DNA of 64,000 nt from positions 51,727,526 through 51,791,525 of the forward strand of contig CP154954.1 of NCBI GenBank assembly GCA_039621445.1. The letters run 5' to 3'. Below the pieces are notes generated by a model that saw only the letters and a program-made list of their open reading frames with translations, had not been told where the DNA came from and did not search any database. Of the stretch, positions 62,300-64,000 are shown piece after piece (within the stretch, counting starts at the first letter, position 1; every line of letters starts with the position of its first letter). Source of the DNA: Euglena gracilis. Lineage: Eukaryota > Euglenida > Euglenophyceae > Euglenales. Both the position numbers and the translations under genes were made by a program.

Positions 62300-63241
62300 A
62301 CAGCCCATTTTTTATTTCGGCATTTTGTTTTGGGGCCCCCCTTATTGTTGTGTCCACCTCCATCAGCAGGGCGTTGTGGGCCTGGATCACCTGCCCATGG
62401 GTGGTGATCTCGGCCCACAGCTCCTGCAGGCTGTGGCCCTGCCCTCAGCCCTTGTCCTTAGCTCCCTTTATATCTTCCCTTATGGCCCCTTGTTGTTCGG
62501 CGATGGTTGTGGCCTGGCCGTCCAGCTCTGCTCGAAAATTTTGTAGGGCCTGTGCAATCCCTGCATTTCTTTCTCGCATCCCCCATCGTCCACCAGGGTC
62601 ACCAGCCAGGCGAGGGGCAGGGGTTTAACGAGGCGATGGCTGGGCGGGTAAAAAAACATTGAAGAGCTGCTTGTCACCTCCGTCTGTACCACGGAGGAGG
62701 TGACGAGGAGCAAGGAACTGGCCAGCGGGCGGCAGCAGGCCCAGGCCGAGGCCCTGGACCAAAAAATTAAACCAGCTGACGGGTGAACTCGGGGCCTCGA
62801 GCCCTTGGACCCTCTGGGCTAGTTGGGCCACAGTCCCGAGGCCTTCGCTCAGCCGGTTGGTCACCAGCTCGCTCAGGGCTGTCATCCCCCCAGCAAAATT
62901 TCCATTTGTTTCTGCTGCAGCTTTTGAAAGTTTTCAGCGAGCTGGGACGCTAGCCCAGCTTGGGTTCTTTCCATTTGATCCACCACTCCTTGGAAATTTT
63001 CAGTGACCCGCTGAAACTGCAAGGACACCGACTGCTCCAGGCGGCTAACTGAAGCAGCTGTGGTGGCCCCTCTCTGTCTCGCCGACCACTGATTGACTTG
63101 GACTAATGGGCCGCCCAATTGGGTTGTCGGCCGACCAGCCCCCCCCCCCCTCCTCTGTCTCCTGTCTGGGGCTAATCGACGCCCCGTTCCATTCCCTTTT
63201 GCCCCATTTTGTTGTGTTATTTTTTTGCAGTGTGGCAGCAC
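62300..63241 (-). CDS. Coiled-coil protein gene, broken or intron-bearing
   Basis: Leftward frames give successive heptad-rich segments: SVSRLEQSVSLQFQRVTENF and QMERTQAGLASQLAENFQKL (63,050-62,885), then TALSELVTNRLSEGLGTVAQ (62,880-62,760), and further on SLQELWAEITTHGQVIQAHN (about 62,400). The first two are separated only by a stop created at a GGGGGG run at 62,885, so a one-base slip may split one frame. A long coiled coil could be a retroelement ORF1-type or host structural protein; no diagnostic domain was seen. The downstream half is also at 41.85-42.2 kb. Confidence 0.4.
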
Positions 63242-64000
63242 AATGATATGCAGCTGACAGGATGTTATTGGCCTCGAGCCAAAGAGTGCGGTTCAGAGGA
63301 AACATTCAAGTTGTTATCTGTGCCTATGTTTGCATCGTAATGCTGCTGGCCTTCAGTTTTATCCCCAGAGAGTCAATACTGGTCAACCAACCAGGCTTTT
63401 TCTTGATTTCGAGGGTGAGCCGATTTACAAGATAGCACATATTTATGTGCAATCTTGAAATCTGTCACTGGTCAAAATGGGGGGGGGGAATTTTCTGAAA
63501 CGTTCATGTTGGTCAAATTTCGCATGGAAATTAGGTCTCCCCACTGTCCCCCAATAATCCCCCCACGGTCTTCACCAAAGTCAACAACGTCAAGCAAGGA
63601 GACTCCGGTTGTAAGAGTGCACATGCTGTTGCTCTTTTCGTTCTTTTCTGTTTGGCATTTTGGTTCTTTGTTGCGAATTGTTCGACAAAAAACTTTTTTC
63701 AGAAAAGTTTCTTCGTTGAAAGAGAATGTGTGAACCCCCCCTAGGTCTTAGGAACGTTCTTGCCTTTTGGACTGAGATTGACCAGAAGGTTATGGAAGAA
63801 TTGTACAATTGAAGGGATGGGGGATGGTTCGCCACCAAGCTGTCACCTGCATCGCCGCACTCTGGGAAAAAAGTCCAAGGTTCTCTGGTGCCAAAGTTTG
63901 GCCAGCCCCCTCATATGTGGAATATTTTCTGAAGGGGGAAGCCTTTGGGGTCGGACATCTGGGGAATTCCCAAGGCCATATTTGTTCCCAAGGCCACACC
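63242..64000. other. Unique host-type DNA, no gene recognised
   Basis: Mixed composition, short frames only, one CCCCCCTAGG run. No repeat of the families above was noticed. Confidence 0.4.

Larger units (their letters stand above)
42219..62694. repeat. 20.4-kb duplication, second copy
   Basis: Begins GCACATTTGCTTTTTTTGGC, the same sequence as at 21771, directly after the gap. It ends where the first copy met the gap, but here continues into unique sequence. It differs from the first copy in homopolymer lengths, a few substitutions, and small indels (for example an AGCTCTGCT insertion near 62,525). Confidence 0.95.

Noticed and set aside
42219-62694. Recent segmental duplication as a biological event
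   Set aside because: Both copies end exactly at the N gap, which favours unmerged overlapping contigs; kept only as the alternative explanation.

Overview
The window joins two very different kinds of DNA. Positions 1 to about 17.75 kb are GC-rich, densely packed and intron-free, and look like part of a DNA virus of the double-jelly-roll (DJR) capsid class (polinton-like virus, virophage or small nucleocytoplasmic-virus relative), either endogenised or joined to host sequence. The rest, to 64 kb, is repeat-laden eukaryotic (probably protist) DNA. It has exons preceded by pyrimidine tracts and CAG acceptor sites, satellites, fold-back elements, a pogo/Tigger-like transposase, and dozens of G or C runs of 8 or more. 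I cannot name the host.

Virus part. A leftward block reads from the major capsid protein (5719-7332) through small structural-type genes: a 131-aa protein, two membrane proteins, a 372-aa protein with an Ala/Gln tail, a beta-rich candidate minor capsid protein, two different coiled-coil fibre proteins, two small proteins and a gene cut by the window edge. A rightward block carries a 1,269-aa protein, a 78-aa very basic protein, the packaging ATPase (11396-12574), a basic/coiled-coil protein and an acidic AT-hook-like protein. A leftward F-box-like gene (14885-16869) and two partial ORFs follow. Nearly every gene of the two blocks has the octamer GTTGGATC or a close variant within about 20 nt of its ATG, on the coding strand. 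This looks like a virus-specific promoter (or promoter plus leader) and is the most distinctive signal here. No polymerase, primase, integrase or protease was recognised; such a module could lie beyond the left edge. Four genes need a one-base shift to read through.

Boundary. A tRNA-derived, SINE-like segment (17222-17335) lies between two start-less, GC3-rich coding fragments. From 17.75 kb on there are only repeats: a 112-bp satellite, a 23-bp double-hairpin satellite, a host-type exon encoding Glu-Pro/Gln-Pro repeats, and palindromic GGTGAACTTCACC arrays.

Duplication. 21771-42205 and 42219-62694 are near-identical and separated by 13 Ns. The first copy stops and the second starts exactly at the gap, so this is most simply two overlapping contigs that were not merged. 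The true locus is then probably about 43.5 kb long. Each copy holds a 24-bp minisatellite open in all six frames, a 117-bp palindrome, a broken pogo-like transposase gene, and a 3.1-kb element with palindromic terminal inverted repeats. The copies differ mostly in homopolymer length, which also suggests that some virus-gene frameshifts are consensus errors.
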